Assembly (NCBI GenBank): GCA_947630845.1
Contig: CANRJB010000001.1
Span: forward strand, 62,001 to 126,000
Origin: an uncultured Clostridia bacterium
Lineage (GTDB): Bacteria > Bacillota > Clostridia > Oscillospirales > Ruminococcaceae
DNA length: 64,000 nt
Reading direction: 5' to 3'
Shown piece after piece: positions 20,703 through 30,208 of this stretch (position 1 is the stretch's first letter; each line of letters opens with the position of its first letter). The notes beneath the pieces were generated by a model. The model was given only the letters and a program-made list of their open reading frames with translations. It did not search any database and had not been told where the DNA came from. A program made the translations under genes and the position numbers.

Positions 20703-22085
20703 ATGCTTCTGACCATTACCTATGAGGGAGAAAATACGCAGGATATCGGCTACCTGCTGCATAAAAATCCCTATCGTGCGCAGAAATTCACACTGAGTTC
20801 CGGCGATGCCTATGTGTTCTACCCGGAAGTGACCGACACACGCACCACTGCTGCCCTGCTTCTTGACATCAACCCCATTGACCTTGCAAGGGGCAAGCTC
20901 GGAAGTGCAGAGGGAGGATTGTTTGACTATGTCAATGACCGCCCCTATGTGGCGTCGTCCTTCCTCAGCACAGCAATCGCCCGTATCTACGGCACCGCCA
21001 TGACCGGACGCTGTGACAAGCGGCAGGCATTGGCAGACAGTCCCCTGCACCTGACAGCGTGTATCCACATGCTGCCCTGCAAAAATGATGCCCTTGCAGA
21101 GGAACTGTTCGCACCGCTCGGCTATACGGTAAAAATGGAACGCACTGTCCTCAGTGAACGCTTTCCATGGGGAGACAGCCCCTATGTTGACCTGACTGTC
21201 AGCGGCACGGTGAAATTATCGGAGCTGCTGAATCACCTGTATGTACTTATTCCCGTGTTTGACAGGCAGAAACACTATTTCATCAGCGAGGCAGAAATCG
21301 ACAAGCTGCTGTCACACGGTGAAGGATGGCTTGCCGGACATCCGGCAAAGAATAAGATCGCCTATCGCTATTTTCTCTTCAAGAAAAGCTATGCCCGGAA
21401 AGTCATTGACCGCCTGATGGAGGACGATGCTGCTGAAGAGGTGACTGAAACAGAACAGACAGAACCGTCTGAACACCATACTCCGCTCAACACACAGCGT
21501 CTGGAAGCTGTGAAAGATGCGGTACTGGCAAGCGGTGCGACATCGGTCATCGACATGGGATGCGGGGAATGCAAGCTGACCAGAATGCTGCTCACTGAAC
21601 AGCAGATCCGCAAAATCACAGCTTGCGATGTCTCTGTCCATGAGCTTGAAAAGGCAAAATCACGGCTTCATTATGACACCATGCAGCCCACACTCAGAAA
21701 CAAGCTCACCCTCATGCAGGCATCACTCACATACCGGGACAAACGGTTTGAGGGGTATGACTGTGCATGTATTGTGGAGGTCATTGAGCATATCGAACCA
21801 ATGCGGCTGCATGCCTTTGCGCAGATCGTGTTCGGGTGTGCTGCTCCGCACACAGTTATTCTGACGACTCCGAATGCAGAATATAATGTTCATTATGAAT
21901 TTCTGCCGGAAGGAAAGCTGCGGCACAGCGACCACCGGTTTGAATGGAGCAGAGCGCAATTTCATGCATGGGCAAAAACGATCTGTGACACCTACGGCTA
22001 CTCCGTCGTACACAGCGAGATCGGTGACACAGATACAGAACACGGCGCACCGACGCAGATGGGAGTGTTTACAAAATGCGGATAG
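20703..22085 (+). CDS. hen1: Hen1-type 3'-terminal RNA ribose 2'-O-methyltransferase
   Basis: N-terminal bacterial Hen1 domain (MLLTITYEGENTQDIGYLLHKNPYRAQKF), C-terminal SAM domain VIDMGCGECKLTRML, EVIEHIEPMRLHAFA, TTPNAEYN; overlaps Pnkp. Confidence 0.92.
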   Translation: MLLTITYEGENTQDIGYLLHKNPYRAQKFTLSSGDAYVFYPEVTDTRTTAALLLDINPIDLARGKLGSAEGGLFDYVNDRPYVASSFLSTAIARIYGTAMTGRCDKRQALADSPLHLTACIHMLPCKNDALAEELFAPLGYTVKMERTVLSERFPWGDSPYVDLTVSGTVKLSELLNHLYVLIPVFDRQKHYFISEAEIDKLLSHGEGWLAGHPAKNKIAYRYFLFKKSYARKVIDRLMEDDAAEEVTETEQTEPSEHHTPLNTQRLEAVKDAVLASGATSVIDMGCGECKLTRMLLTEQQIRKITACDVSVHELEKAKSRLHYDTMQPTLRNKLTLMQASLTYRDKRFEGYDCACIVEVIEHIEPMRLHAFAQIVFGCAAPHTVILTTPNAEYNVHYEFLPEGKLRHSDHRFEWSRAQFHAWAKTICDTYGYSVVHSEIGDTDTEHGAPTQMGVFTKCG

Positions 22086-24616
22086 AGATCCCGGAGCTGG
22101 CTCTGGTCGCCATGATCGGCGCAAGCTCAAGCGGCAAAACGACCTTTGCCAACACAAAATTCATACCCACGGAAGTGCTGTCCTCTGACTTCTTCCGTGC
22201 TATGCTGAGCGACGATGAAAATGATCAGCATGTTTCCAAAGAGGCATTTTCACTGCTGTACATGACAGCGGAAAAGCGTCTGCAACTCGGTCGCATGACC
22301 GTCATTGATGCTACCAATCTGCAAAAAAGCGCAAGACAACAGGTCATCGATCTCGCCAAGTCGCAGAATGTACATGCAGCTGCCATTGTACTTGATCTGC
22401 CGGAAGAAGTGATGCAGGAGCGCAACCGGAACCGGGAAAACCGACACATTCCGGAACGTGTCATCCGGAATCACTGCAATGATGTGCATCGCTGCATCAG
22501 ACATCTGAAACGGGAGGGATTCCGGTTTGTCTATGTGCTGCATTCGCAGGAGGAAATGGACGAAGCCGTGATCGTCCGGACAAAGCTCTGGAATGACAAA
22601 AAAGAGGAACATGGTCCATTTGACATCATCGGTGATGTACATGGCTGCTGTACGGAGCTGGAAACACTGCTCGGTAAGCTCGGCTATGTACGGGATGCAG
22701 CCGGTGTCTATGCACATCCGGATGGCAGAAAGGCTGCATTTCTCGGCGATCTCTGCGACAGAGGTCCACGGAATGCAGATGTGCTGCGGCTCGTGATGAA
22801 TATGGTACGGTCGGGGAATGCCCTTGCTGTGCCGGGAAACCATGACGTCAAGCTCCTGAAATACCTGAAAGGAACAAAGGTGCAGCTTACGCACGGACTG
22901 GAAAACACTGCTGCTGAACTTGATGCACAGCCGGAGACATTCCGGCAGGAGGTGCTGACATTCTTAGACAAGCTCATCAGCCATTATGTGCTTGATGACG
23001 GCAAGCTTGTGATCGCCCATGCCGGGCTGAAAGAGGAGTATATCGGACGAGGGTCGGCAAGGGTGCGTGAATTTTGCCTTTATGGAGAGACTACTGGTGA
23101 AACGGATTCCTTCGGGCTTCCCGTCCGGCTCAACTGGGCGGCAGATTACCGGGGGAAAGCAGCCATCGTCTACGGACATACACCGTCCAATGAAGTACAG
23201 GTTCTCAACAATACCTACTGCATCGACACGGGCTGTGTGTTCGGCGGCAAGCTGACGGCAATGCGCTATCCGGAGCGTGAGGTCATCAGTGTTGATGCGG
23301 AAAAAATGTACTATGAACCGGCAAAGCCCCTCGTACCTGCGGCGGAGGATATGGGTGATCTGCTCATGGCTGGTGATTACCAAGGGGACAGGCACATTCA
23401 TACCGCACTCATCCCGACGGTCATCATCCGTGAAAACAACGCTGCTGCGGCATTGGAGATCATGTCAAGGTATGCAGCAGACCCCCATTGGCTCATCTAT
23501 CTGCCGCCGACGATGTCCCCTTGTGAAACGAGTACACAGGAGGGCTACCTTGAATATCCGGAAGATGCATTTGCTTACTACCGGAAGTGCGGTATCCGGA
23601 ATGTGATCTGTGAAAAGAAACACATGGGCTCACGGGCGGTCATTGTGCTGTGCAAGTCGGCAGAAACGGCACAGCGGCGATTTGGTGTGCATGACGGCAG
23701 CAGGGGCATCATCTACACGAGAACAGGACGGCATTTCTTTGACAAGCCCGAAATTGAACAGTCGCTCCTTGACAGACTGGACGGTGTGCTGACGGCAAAC
23801 GGATTCTGGGAACAATTCGGGACAGACTGGGTGTGTCTTGACACGGAACTGCTGCCGTGGTCGGAAAAAGCACAGGGGTTGCTCCGGGAACAGTATGCCC
23901 CCGTAGGAAATGCCGGACAGCAGGCATTAGGGGCAGCGGTGTCGCTCCTTACACAAGCCTGCGAACGGCAGACAACACTGGCTGAGGGAGATGTTGACCT
24001 GCATGCACTGCTTGCAAGGTATGAAACAAAAAAAGATGCCATCGACCGTTATATTGCTGCCTATGAGGAGTACTGCTGGACGGTAGAGAGTGTTGATGAT
24101 CTCCGCATTGCGCCGTTCCATCTGCTTGCGGCAGAGGGGAAGGTGTTCGATGATAAGGCACATCTGTGGCATATGGAAATACTGAAACAGTACACTGCCG
24201 GGGATGAACTGTTCCTTGCGACACCATATCTCTGTGTGGACACGGAACATCCGGACAGCATTGCAAAAGGTATACAGTGGTGGAGCGAACTGACGGGAAG
24301 CGGCGGCGAAGGCATGGTCGTCAAGCCCGAAACCTACATCGCACGCTCTGAGACAAGGCTCTTTCAGCCGGCAGTCAAATGCCGGGGACGGGAGTATCTG
24401 CGCATCATCTACGGCCCGGAATACCTGATGGAGAACAATCTGCTGCGGCTGAAAAAACGCTCCCTTTCCAGAAAGCGTTCACTTGCGCTGCGTGAGTTTT
24501 CGCTTGGTCTGGAAGCATTGCACCGGTTCACAGCACAAGAACCGCTGCACAGGGTACACGAATGTGTATTCGGGGTACTGGCGTTTGAGAGCGAACCGGT
24601 CGACCCAAGACTATGA
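22076..24616 (+). CDS. pnkp: Polynucleotide kinase-phosphatase-ligase (RNA repair)
   Basis: Kinase P-loop GASSSGKTT, phosphoesterase GDVHGC/GDLCDRGP/GNHD, ligase motif EKKHMGSRA. Confidence 0.94.
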   Translation: MRIEIPELALVAMIGASSSGKTTFANTKFIPTEVLSSDFFRAMLSDDENDQHVSKEAFSLLYMTAEKRLQLGRMTVIDATNLQKSARQQVIDLAKSQNVHAAAIVLDLPEEVMQERNRNRENRHIPERVIRNHCNDVHRCIRHLKREGFRFVYVLHSQEEMDEAVIVRTKLWNDKKEEHGPFDIIGDVHGCCTELETLLGKLGYVRDAAGVYAHPDGRKAAFLGDLCDRGPRNADVLRLVMNMVRSGNALAVPGNHDVKLLKYLKGTKVQLTHGLENTAAELDAQPETFRQEVLTFLDKLISHYVLDDGKLVIAHAGLKEEYIGRGSARVREFCLYGETTGETDSFGLPVRLNWAADYRGKAAIVYGHTPSNEVQVLNNTYCIDTGCVFGGKLTAMRYPEREVISVDAEKMYYEPAKPLVPAAEDMGDLLMAGDYQGDRHIHTALIPTVIIRENNAAAALEIMSRYAADPHWLIYLPPTMSPCETSTQEGYLEYPEDAFAYYRKCGIRNVICEKKHMGSRAVIVLCKSAETAQRRFGVHDGSRGIIYTRTGRHFFDKPEIEQSLLDRLDGVLTANGFWEQFGTDWVCLDTELLPWSEKAQGLLREQYAPVGNAGQQALGAAVSLLTQACERQTTLAEGDVDLHALLARYETKKDAIDRYIAAYEEYCWTVESVDDLRIAPFHLLAAEGKVFDDKAHLWHMEILKQYTAGDELFLATPYLCVDTEHPDSIAKGIQWWSELTGSGGEGMVVKPETYIARSETRLFQPAVKCRGREYLRIIYGPEYLMENNLLRLKKRSLSRKRSLALREFSLGLEALHRFTAQEPLHRVHECVFGVLAFESEPVDPRL

Positions 24617-24628
24617 TACTGATACGAA

Positions 24629-24664
24629 TCCCTGACGATCTGACAGACATCTGACCGTCAGGGA
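24629..24664. repeat. Intergenic hairpin repeat (R3)
   Basis: TCCCTGACG...CGTCAGGGA; ~59 bp similar to R4 at 33180. Confidence 0.7.
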
Positions 24665-24724
24665 ATATCTGTTGTGCAGGTACGTCACAAAAATGAAAAT
24701 TCGGAAAAAGTTTCGTACAATGTC

Positions 24725-24754
24725 TTGCAATCAATGGGCAATATGTGTTATAAT
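24725..24754 (+). promoter_or_regulatory. Promoter TTGCAA-18-TATAAT
   Basis: Upstream of the 24790 gene. Confidence 0.6.
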
Positions 24755-24789
24755 AAATTTCAGAATGTATGCCTATGGAGGTGCGTGAC

Positions 24790-25494
24790 TTGGATCAGAA
24801 ACAACTGGTGAAACTTTTGGTCTTCAATGTTCTCTTTGCAGCCGCAGAGATCATTCTCTATTCAAAAGGAATTGTAAATCTCGGTGCAAAACTGCTGCCG
24901 GCAGTTATTGTGGGGGTCGTCAGCATTGCGTTATTTCTGGGGATCAATTTCCTGATCCTGAACAGTACGGGAAAGAAAAAACATGTCCGGCTCGATAAAG
25001 TGAAAACGGTACAGGACTACAGGGATGCTCTGACTGCATGGCAGGGGAAAAGCAATCCCTTTAATCCGGAATTGCGTGAGGCAGTCCATCAGCTTGATCT
25101 CTTTACCCAGAAGGAAACCGCCCTGAAGGCTTTGCTCGGCGATCAGGCAAAAGAACCGACCAACCCTTTCATGATCGTCAGCAATGATGTGCGTGACTGC
25201 CTGCTGTCCAATATGCGCAAGCTTCTGAACCGCATGACCATCCTTGATCCCAATGATCAGAACCTGTATCCCACCCATAATGGCTTTATCCATCATGTGC
25301 TTGGGCAGAACAAGCAGCTTCTGTCACAATATGACAATCTCATCATCGAGATCTCCCAGATCGGTGACACAAGCAATGCAGATGACCTGCATCTCGAAAA
25401 TATCACAGCGGCACTCCGTGAGATGCGTGACGACCACGCCACCACCGGAGAATATAGTGCTGCCATCGCAGAGCAGCAGTTCGGGGACGAGTAA
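24790..25494 (+). CDS. Hypothetical membrane protein (two N-terminal TMs, cytoplasmic C-terminal region)
   Basis: GGAGG SD 8 nt before in-frame TTG 24790; track ORF begins at ATG 24769; hydrophobic segments LLVFNVLFAAAEIIL and LLPAVIVGVVSIALFLGINFLIL. Confidence 0.7.
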   Translation: MDQKQLVKLLVFNVLFAAAEIILYSKGIVNLGAKLLPAVIVGVVSIALFLGINFLILNSTGKKKHVRLDKVKTVQDYRDALTAWQGKSNPFNPELREAVHQLDLFTQKETALKALLGDQAKEPTNPFMIVSNDVRDCLLSNMRKLLNRMTILDPNDQNLYPTHNGFIHHVLGQNKQLLSQYDNLIIEISQIGDTSNADDLHLENITAALREMRDDHATTGEYSAAIAEQQFGDE

Positions 25495-25514
25495 GTCCGG
25501 AAAGGAAAACGACT

Positions 25515-27206
25515 ATGGCAAACAATACGAAGACAACCGTCGCACTGGTCAGCATTTCCGCAGCCGTTCTGGCAATCATCATCGGCGGCGTTATGGTGAC
25601 CAACAACATCGGGAAGCCCAGCTATGAGATCTCTGAAGAGGAGGCACTCAAGGATCTGGACAAAAAGCTGAAAAATGTGGATGTGACCGAAGTCCAGCCC
25701 AGAAAAGCGACTGTCGATTTCACCAATACCTCCCTCGCTGCAAGTCTGCCGGATATCGAACAGTATCCGCTGAGTGTGACAGGTGAGGGACAGATCAATA
25801 TTGAGATCTTTGCTTCTCCCGAAAAAGCCGGCACCGGAACGGACGGATGGATCATCAATGCTGCCAATGAATTCAATCATCAGAACAACCGTACCTCCGG
25901 CGGCAAGACTATGTCTGTCTCCATCCGGAACATCACCTCCGGTACGGGTTCGGACTACATCGTCTCCGGCAAGTACCTGCCTGATGCCTACACGCCATCC
26001 AATACAATGTGGGGCACTATGGCTGTTTCCAACGGCGCAGACCTGACACTTGTGGAGGAACGCATGGTGGGAAATGTTGCCGGCATCCTGCTTGCAGACG
26101 ATATGGTCAAGACCCTGACTGCCGATTACAAGGATATCACCATCTCCACCATCACACAGGCAGCAAGGGACGGCAAAGTCTCCATGGGTTATACCTACCC
26201 CTACACCAGTTCCACAGGTTTGAATTTCCTTGTGTCCTCTCTCTACAGCTTTGACAACAGCGACCCACTGAGCAGCAAGGCAGTAAGCGATTTCCAGAGT
26301 TTTCAGGCAACAGTGCCGTTTGTCTGCTATACCACACAGCAGATGCGTTCTGCTATGAGCAGCGGTTCTCTGAACGCCTGCATCATGGAGTACCAGACCT
26401 ATGCCAATGATTCCACGCTCCAGAGAGAGTATGAGTTCTATCCTTTCGGGGTACGCCATGATAATCCGATGTATGAGGTCGGCAATATCGGCAGCGAGAA
26501 AGAGGAAGTACTCGATGCCTTCACGGAATTCTGTCTGAGCAGTGAACAGCAGAAGGAAGCTTCGGAATGCGGCTTCAACAATCTGAATGACTATGTGAGC
26601 AAAGAGCCGGAGTTTGATGCTGCTACACTCCTGAATGCACAGCAGCTCTGGAAACGTGAGAAGGACTCCGGCAAGCCGGTAGTTGCGGTATTTGTGGCAG
26701 ATGTATCGGGCAGTATGAGCGGCGATCCGCTGAACCGGCTGAAAACTTCGCTTGTCAGTGCATCGCAGTACATCAACAGCGATAACTATATCGGACTTGT
26801 CTCCTACAGCAGCGATGTACAGATCAATCTGCCGATCGCAAAATTCGACCTCGACCAGCGTTCCTATTTTACGGGAGCAGTAGAAGATCTGTCAGCATCG
26901 GGTTCGACCTGTACTTATGATGCTGTATTACAAGGGGTACGGATGCTCCGTGATTCCAAGGAAATTGTCCCGGATGCGAAACTGATGCTCTTTGTCCTGA
27001 GTGACGGTGAGACAAATGTCGGCAACTCGTTCAGCGACATTGAAGGGATCGTCGGTGCGCTGGATATTCCGGTCTACACCATTGGCTACAATGCGGATCT
27101 TGCAGAGCTTGGGGAGCTTAGTGCCATCAATGAGGCTGCGACCATAGATGCAGATTCTGAGGATGTTGTCTATAAGCTGAGTGCCCTGTTTAATGCACAG
27201 ATGTAA
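25515..27206 (+). CDS. Membrane-anchored protein: substrate-binding-protein-like domain fused to C-terminal VWA domain
   Basis: N-terminal TM; SBP-like region (INIEIFASPEKAGTGTDGWIINAANEFN...); VWA MIDAS VFVADVSGSMSGDPLNRL, LMLFVLSDGETNVG. Confidence 0.85.
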   Translation: MANNTKTTVALVSISAAVLAIIIGGVMVTNNIGKPSYEISEEEALKDLDKKLKNVDVTEVQPRKATVDFTNTSLAASLPDIEQYPLSVTGEGQINIEIFASPEKAGTGTDGWIINAANEFNHQNNRTSGGKTMSVSIRNITSGTGSDYIVSGKYLPDAYTPSNTMWGTMAVSNGADLTLVEERMVGNVAGILLADDMVKTLTADYKDITISTITQAARDGKVSMGYTYPYTSSTGLNFLVSSLYSFDNSDPLSSKAVSDFQSFQATVPFVCYTTQQMRSAMSSGSLNACIMEYQTYANDSTLQREYEFYPFGVRHDNPMYEVGNIGSEKEEVLDAFTEFCLSSEQQKEASECGFNNLNDYVSKEPEFDAATLLNAQQLWKREKDSGKPVVAVFVADVSGSMSGDPLNRLKTSLVSASQYINSDNYIGLVSYSSDVQINLPIAKFDLDQRSYFTGAVEDLSASGSTCTYDAVLQGVRMLRDSKEIVPDAKLMLFVLSDGETNVGNSFSDIEGIVGALDIPVYTIGYNADLAELGELSAINEAATIDADSEDVVYKLSALFNAQM

Positions 27207-27221
27207 GATGGCTATCATTCA

Positions 27222-27255
27222 AGCGGCAGATCTGTTTCTGCCGCTTTTGTGTATT
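27222..27255 (+). terminator. Intrinsic terminator after SBP-VWA gene
   Basis: AGCGGCAGA tctgtt TCTGCCGCT TTTGTGTATTTTTT. Confidence 0.7.
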
Positions 27256-27270
27256 TTTTCGGGAAAGCAC

Positions 27271-27299
27271 TTGTATTTTTCATCGGAATATGGTATGAT
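27271..27299 (+). promoter_or_regulatory. Promoter TTGTAT-17-TATGAT for HSP90-like gene
   Basis: TTGTAT 27271-27276, TATGAT 27294-27299, ATG at 27331. Confidence 0.55.
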
Positions 27300-27330
27300 A
27301 AAGAAAGCGAATAAAACAGGGGGAAAGATT

Positions 27331-29133
27331 ATGGCAGAACCATTTGTGTTCAAAGTGAATCTTGGTGGTATGATCGACATTCTTGCCAACCATTTATACA
27401 GCAGTCCGGAGGTCTTTGTCCGGGAATTATTGCAGAACGGCACGGATGCCATCAGCGGCAGGAAGCTTGCTGACCCCTCCTATGGGGAAGGGCAGATCGA
27501 CATCCGGGTAGAGCCGGAAAAAGGACTTGTTTTTACTGACAATGGCACGGGGCTGACTGAGGAGGAGATCCACCAGTTCCTTGCTGTCATCGGACAGTCC
27601 TCGAAACGTGACTTGCAGACAGGACGTATTCTGGATGACTATATCGGACGCTTCGGCATCGGGATGCTGTCGTGCTTTATGGTGACGGACGAGATCATGC
27701 TCCGCACCCGTTCGGTGAAGGATGCAACCCATGCCTACGAATTTCACGGCAAACCGGACGGGACATACACCATCCTCGAAATTCCGGCGGAGGAGATCCC
27801 CATCGGCACACAGGTACATATCCTCGCCAAAAAAGGAACGGAGTCATACTTTACGGAGGAACGCATCAGCGAGTTGGTGCGTTACTATGGGCTGCCTCTG
27901 CCGTTTCCAGTGATGATGCACGGCGCAGAGGAGACATTCCGCATCAACGAAATGCCGCAGACCGCTTCCGCATCCGCAAGGGAAAGCATTCTGTCATTGG
28001 GAAAGCAGATCTTCGGGACAGAATTTATGGACTATATTCCACTTGAATCCAAAAGCGGACTGTTCAGTGGTGTGGCATTCATTTTACCCTATGCAGTATC
28101 GCTCCATGCCAAAAACAAGCATCGTATCTACCTGAAGAATATGCTTCTGACAGAGGACGGCGACACCATTCTGCCAAAATGGTCGGGATTTCTGCTCTGT
28201 TTTCTGAATACCACAGGGCTGCGCCCGACGGCATCACGGGAGAATTTCTATGAGGATGACATGCTTGAACAGGCAAGAGAGGAGCTGAGCATCTGCATTT
28301 CGGACTACCTCATCAACCTGTCCCACACCGATCCGGAGCTGCTTGAGGACATGATACGCATCCACTTCCACGCCATCAAATCTATGGCATGCGAAGATCA
28401 GACTTTTTTCCGGACATTTATCCCTTTCCTGAAATTTGAGACTAACTTCGGCGAAATGACGGGAAAAGACCTGCTCACACGCCGTGACCCCATCAGCTTT
28501 ACCAACGATATCAACCAGTTCCACCGCACTGCCCCCATCCTGTTGGCACAGAACCAATTGCTGCTGAATGCGTGTTATGTCTATGACACGGCACTGCTGC
28601 GGATGTTGCAGGAGTATGAGGAGGAGCTGATCATCTATCCGCTGGAGCTGGTGACATTTGAGGAGTTTCTGGAAGAACCGCCTGCACAGGCACAGAAGGA
28701 TGCCGCTGCCCTTATCCGTACAGCAAAGCAGTGCTTTGCTGAGTTTGACTGCGATGCCCAGCTCAAACGTTTCTCTCCGGCACAGCTCCCGGTGTTCTTT
28801 ATGCTCGATGATAATGCGGAAACTTTGCGTGAGATACAGCATTCCCGTGAAAATTCAAGTGAGCTGTTTGCCGGGATGCTCGATTCCTTTGCAGAGGAGA
28901 TACAGGAACACAGAGCAACGCTCTATCTTAACTGGAGCAATCCCCTCATCCGCCGGTTGATAAAACTGAACAGACCGGACAAAGTGAAAGTATGTCTGGA
29001 AATCTTATATGTGCAGTCACTGCTGACCGGACGTTTTCCGATGCGTGGCGGTGAGATGGCATTGCTTAACGACAATCTCATTCAATTGATCGAATGGGGC
29101 ACAAGTGAGGTGAAGAACGATGGCGACATTTGA
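27331..29133 (+). CDS. HSP90-family (HtpG-like) GHKL ATPase
   Basis: VFVRELLQNGTDAI, FTDNGTGLT, GRFGIGMLSCFMV match GHKL/HSP90 ATP-binding motifs. Confidence 0.88.
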   Translation: MAEPFVFKVNLGGMIDILANHLYSSPEVFVRELLQNGTDAISGRKLADPSYGEGQIDIRVEPEKGLVFTDNGTGLTEEEIHQFLAVIGQSSKRDLQTGRILDDYIGRFGIGMLSCFMVTDEIMLRTRSVKDATHAYEFHGKPDGTYTILEIPAEEIPIGTQVHILAKKGTESYFTEERISELVRYYGLPLPFPVMMHGAEETFRINEMPQTASASARESILSLGKQIFGTEFMDYIPLESKSGLFSGVAFILPYAVSLHAKNKHRIYLKNMLLTEDGDTILPKWSGFLLCFLNTTGLRPTASRENFYEDDMLEQAREELSICISDYLINLSHTDPELLEDMIRIHFHAIKSMACEDQTFFRTFIPFLKFETNFGEMTGKDLLTRRDPISFTNDINQFHRTAPILLAQNQLLLNACYVYDTALLRMLQEYEEELIIYPLELVTFEEFLEEPPAQAQKDAAALIRTAKQCFAEFDCDAQLKRFSPAQLPVFFMLDDNAETLREIQHSRENSSELFAGMLDSFAEEIQEHRATLYLNWSNPLIRRLIKLNRPDKVKVCLEILYVQSLLTGRFPMRGGEMALLNDNLIQLIEWGTSEVKNDGDI

Positions 29134-30208
29134 ACAGATGCAAGAGAGTTTTGAACAGCTCGAACGTGGCACACCCCGTCTCAATGCCATGCGTGATGCC
29201 ATCCATGAGGCAGACCGGGCACAGAACCTGATCTGGCAGTTCTGGTTTCGGTATGACTATCTGAGGGAATCCATTTTCTGCGGTGACAGATACTATGCGA
29301 TGATCATCTTCCCGGAGCTGCTGTCTCTCTATGAAAACACGCAAATGCTCCGTGAAAGCAAAAATTTCAGTCATTACATGCTGATCGCCTTTCGCTGGAT
29401 CGTGGAAGCAGCACCGGAATTTCCACAAATCAGCCGCAAAGAGATCGACAGCTACTTCCGGAAATTCAAACGGATGCTGCTTGAACAGGGCTACAGCCTG
29501 AGCATTTATGACAGCAAGCGAAGTCTGTTCTATCTGGATGTGGATTTTTCGATAGCAGCCGTGAGCTTTTACCGGTTTTTAGAGGAGGAGCTTGATTCGG
29601 TATCGGATGGCAAGGGACTGTGGTACAACCATCAGGTGCAGTTCTATCTGACGACAGGCGATCTGGAAAGGGCTGAAAAGGCAGCAGAGCCTATCTTTTC
29701 CGGAAAGGTGAAGGCAAATGATATCCCCTATACCACGTATCACAAATTCTGCTCCTATTATGTATACCACGGGAATTATGCAAAGGCATTGACCTATGCG
29801 CCGCATTTTGAAAACTATGCAGACGGCAATCCATACTATATGGACTACATCGGCACACTGATGTCGCTGTATGCAAGGCTTGACTTGGCAAAGGGCATCA
29901 AGGCATTCAACCGCAATTATCCGCTGTACATGGCTTCCAAAAACCCGTGGCTGCGGTCACATTTCCTGTTCGGGACACTGCATCTCTTTGAACGTCTTGC
30001 AGCGGACGGCACTGTGCCGGAATGCATCGTTGTTCCGAAGGAAAGTCCTCTCTATACTATGGTGCAGGAGGAAAATGTCAAAGCCCTTGCAGAGCATATC
30101 TATGCCGAGGCAAAAGACTATGCGATGAAATTCGATGCCCGGAACGGGACGGATCACTATACATTAAGACTGGAAATTCCCAGAGACAAGGAGGAAAAAC
30201 ATGTTTGA
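29120..30208 (+). CDS. Hypothetical helical-repeat (TPR-like) protein
   Basis: Overlaps HSP90-like stop by 14 nt; paralogous to the N-terminal half of the next protein. Confidence 0.75.
   Translation: MATFEQMQESFEQLERGTPRLNAMRDAIHEADRAQNLIWQFWFRYDYLRESIFCGDRYYAMIIFPELLSLYENTQMLRESKNFSHYMLIAFRWIVEAAPEFPQISRKEIDSYFRKFKRMLLEQGYSLSIYDSKRSLFYLDVDFSIAAVSFYRFLEEELDSVSDGKGLWYNHQVQFYLTTGDLERAEKAAEPIFSGKVKANDIPYTTYHKFCSYYVYHGNYAKALTYAPHFENYADGNPYYMDYIGTLMSLYARLDLAKGIKAFNRNYPLYMASKNPWLRSHFLFGTLHLFERLAADGTVPECIVVPKESPLYTMVQEENVKALAEHIYAEAKDYAMKFDARNGTDHYTLRLEIPRDKEEKHV

Noticed and set aside
25293-26459. 388-aa - strand ORF
   Set aside because: Antisense to the SBP-VWA gene; Cys/His-rich shadow-frame composition.
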